The position numbers were made by a program, and so were the translations under genes. From the NCBI GenBank assembly GCA_023168345.1, contig AP025689.1, positions 618,001-682,000 of the forward strand: a stretch of 64,000 nt of DNA. The letters run 5' to 3'. Source of the DNA: Lysinibacillus sp. PLM2. Its GTDB lineage: Bacteria > Bacillota > Bacilli > Bacillales_A > Planococcaceae. Shown piece after piece: positions 62,826-64,000 of this stretch (positions are counted from its first letter, which is position 1; the number at the start of each line of letters is the position of its first letter). The notes beneath the pieces are model-generated. The model was not told the DNA's origin, made no database searches, and saw only the letters and a list, made by a program, of their open reading frames with translations.

Positions 62826-62880
62826 AAAGGCGGGCATATCCTAAAAGAGTGGTGTACTTTTCACTTTTGGACATGCCCCA
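62826..62880 (-). terminator. Terminator of the tautomerase gene
   Basis: Minus-strand stem GGGCATGTCC...AAAGTG / CACTCTTTTAGGATATGCCC followed by GCCTTTTTAG. The rest of 62743-62890 contains only a short open stretch (PKEAIELDARYGDIASKKAG) with no start, perhaps a remnant. Confidence 0.7.
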
Positions 62881-62890
62881 TTTGCTATAA

Positions 62891-63079
62891 CTAATTTTTA
62901 TCGATTGCTCTTACGCCACCAGAAGCATAATGATTTTTAGACATTTCCTCAATTACGATTGTAACAGCTTCTCGTTTTGCATTTACTGTCTCAACAACGG
63001 CTTCAGTCACTTTTTCAACTAAAGCTTTCTTTTGCTCATCTGTACGACCTTCGAGCAATTTTACTGTAACGATTGGCAT
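62891..63079 (-). CDS. 4-oxalocrotonate tautomerase family enzyme (YwhB-like)
   Basis: 62 residues beginning MPIVTVKLLEGRTDEQKKAL. Removal of Met exposes the catalytic Pro1 that is essential in this family; Arg12 is also present. Acts as a small oligomeric keto-enol tautomerase; natural substrate unknown. AAGGAGG precedes the ATG 7 bases away. It lies beside ywhD, as ywhB does in B. subtilis, but divergently. Confidence 0.92.
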   Translation of the reverse strand: MPIVTVKLLEGRTDEQKKALVEKVTEAVVETVNAKREAVTIVIEEMSKNHYASGGVRAIDKN

Positions 63080-63149
63080 TTTTCCATCCTCCTTAGTGGA
63101 TATATTGTAACTATATTCTTTATAATAGGCATATATGGAGGGATTTACA

Positions 63150-63668
63150 ATGGCGAGTGAAGAAAAACCAAAACAAAAAATAGGATTTACTATAATTAAA
63201 AACGACCCTACTGATGGACATAAAGGATTTGGGATTGGTTCTTTATCCTTAGAAAATGTAACACCGGTTTTTATCGATATTGAAGAAAAACGAGGATTTA
63301 TTGATATCGGTGCTATGCATGCGAAAAGCGAAGTGGAAAGACGAGTTAAATTCACGACAAATCGTGAAGATTCAGAAGGTGGGAAACCTTATTGGCTCGT
63401 TTGGGTTACGATTGATTTTAAAGAAGAGGGACCTTATTATGCTGGGGTGACTGCTTGTGAAATGGTCGTAAATAAAGAAAAGCGCCGCGGCTATAAAATA
63501 CTAGCAGATCATGTCAATAAAATGGATAAATCCATGAAACGTAAAATCATGGTGGATTTTATGGATGACTCCTCAAAACAAGTACTAGCAGAATTTTTAA
63601 AATCCCATAATCAAGAAATGTGGGATCGAAGTGAGCAACAATTAAAGGATGACTTAGCTGTACAGTAA
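63150..63668 (+). CDS. ywhD: YwhD family protein
   Basis: 172 residues, conserved Bacillales protein of unknown function (KIGFTIIKNDPTDGHKGFG, FIDIGAMHAKSEVERRVKF). No membrane segment or known catalytic motif. ATG 63150 is 7 bases after GGAGGGA. The in-frame ATG at 63135 overlaps that site. Confidence 0.9.
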   Translation: MASEEKPKQKIGFTIIKNDPTDGHKGFGIGSLSLENVTPVFIDIEEKRGFIDIGAMHAKSEVERRVKFTTNREDSEGGKPYWLVWVTIDFKEEGPYYAGVTACEMVVNKEKRRGYKILADHVNKMDKSMKRKIMVDFMDDSSKQVLAEFLKSHNQEMWDRSEQQLKDDLAVQ

Positions 63669-63756
63669 ATAATTATTTCAAAATAACTCATCTTTTCCTG
63701 AAAAATAAGTTTGTCAAGAATAGTGAGTTAATAAAGAGAGAAAAATTGAACAATCT

Positions 63757-63915
63757 GTGACAGTTATTTTTCAAGTTCATTCCTTTATTGAAAGTGAGTT
63801 TGAAAAAAAGTACACTAATTTTATAGCTCAAATAGTAGCTAGGACACCTTGGCGAAACGAAAGCGATGAGAGTTATGCGGCATTTGAAACCTTTCCCAAG
63901 CTAAATGCCCCATGA
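63757..63915 (+). CDS. Possible 52-residue hypothetical protein
   Basis: From GTG 63757 the frame reads MTVIFQVHSFIESEFEKKY and ends in AAFETFPKLNAP. It has no strong ribosome site and no recognised family, and could be a remnant. A strong terminator follows. Confidence 0.25.
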   Translation: MTVIFQVHSFIESEFEKKYTNFIAQIVARTPWRNESDESYAAFETFPKLNAP

Positions 63916-63936
63916 TTCCCATGCTTTCTAACGCCA

Positions 63937-63992
63937 TAAAAAAGCTCTCTCTTGTTTACGGAAATAATTCCGAATAAGAGAGAGCTTTTTTC
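63937..63992. terminator. Strong bidirectional terminator near the window end
   Basis: Stem AAAAAAGCTCTCTCTT / AAGAGAGAGCTTTTTT enclosing an inner CGGAA/TTCCG hairpin, with T-tracts on both strands. Confidence 0.85.
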
Positions 63993-64000
63993 ATGGATTT

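Noticed and set aside
63080..63355. Long N-terminal extension of the tautomerase
   Set aside because: It overlaps ywhD on the other strand, and the family requires Pro directly after the initiator Met, as at 63079.

Overview
The window is a low-GC chromosomal stretch from a spore-forming member of the Firmicutes. The gene set points to a Lysinibacillus-like Bacillales (Planococcaceae) chromosome: HemQ of the coproporphyrin-dependent heme pathway, bacillithiol deacetylase BshB2 with YojF, the LipL octanoyltransferase, GerQ, RsfA, YwdI/YwdK, YwfO and YwhD. Genus assignment is inference. No rRNA, tRNA, CRISPR array, insertion sequence or complete prophage was recognised.

Layout. 0-3.2 kb: end of a quinone oxidoreductase, a MATE exporter and a ZIP transporter. 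3.4-7.7 kb: a copper island (csoR, two copZ, copA, and a CopL/YdhK-like lipoprotein) with CsoR-type operators. 7.9-20.6 kb: an aminotransferase, a holin-like gene, topB, a structured intergenic repeat, a Na/Pi cotransporter, a YbaK deacylase, a YczE-type membrane protein, a membrane-anchored thioredoxin-like protein, kbl, a DinB-fold protein and a P-loop ATPase. 20.8-28 kb: metNIQ, a GntR/ABC operon, and divergent mtnE and mtnU. 28-33.7 kb: an accessory stretch with unrecognised membrane proteins, decayed coding sequence, an orphan solute-binding lipoprotein, an ECF sigma/anti-sigma pair and a nicotinamidase-like enzyme. 33.9-36.3 kb: two LexA boxes, a small coiled-coil gene, and a UvrX-type Y-family polymerase with its YolD partner. 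36.4-37.4 kb: an SDR-type threonine dehydrogenase that can feed Kbl.

37.4-42.4 kb holds a translationally coupled trpDCFBA operon on the minus strand without trpE or trpG. Its leader is the most striking part of the window. A promoter is followed by a strong 5' stem-loop, then eight (G/T)AG triplets spaced 2-3 nt (a TRAP-type binding site), then a complete tRNA-Trp T-box with TGG specifier, TGGC discriminator-pairing motif and terminator. The sequence therefore suggests both free-tryptophan (TRAP) and uncharged-tRNA (T-box) sensing in one leader.

42.4-47 kb: a phospholipase A2-like mini-protein, queT under a preQ1-I riboswitch, and a three-gene ABC importer of the TrpXYZ family type. 47-53.3 kb: a NERD protein, ilvA, a YjiH-type membrane protein, bshB2-yojF and pdxK. 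53.5-58 kb: ung, a 58-residue four-cysteine protein, ywdI, ywdK, an M20 amidohydrolase, and gerQ next to a decayed cwlJ. 58-64 kb: a ywf/ywh block syntenic with Bacillus (hemQ, lipL, rsfA, ywfO, a tautomerase, ywhD).

Some genes connect across the window. Tdh plus Kbl convert threonine to glycine and IlvA deaminates threonine. The trp operon lies close to a candidate aromatic amino-acid importer. Intact gerQ beside a dead cwlJ suggests that cortex lysis depends on another hydrolase.
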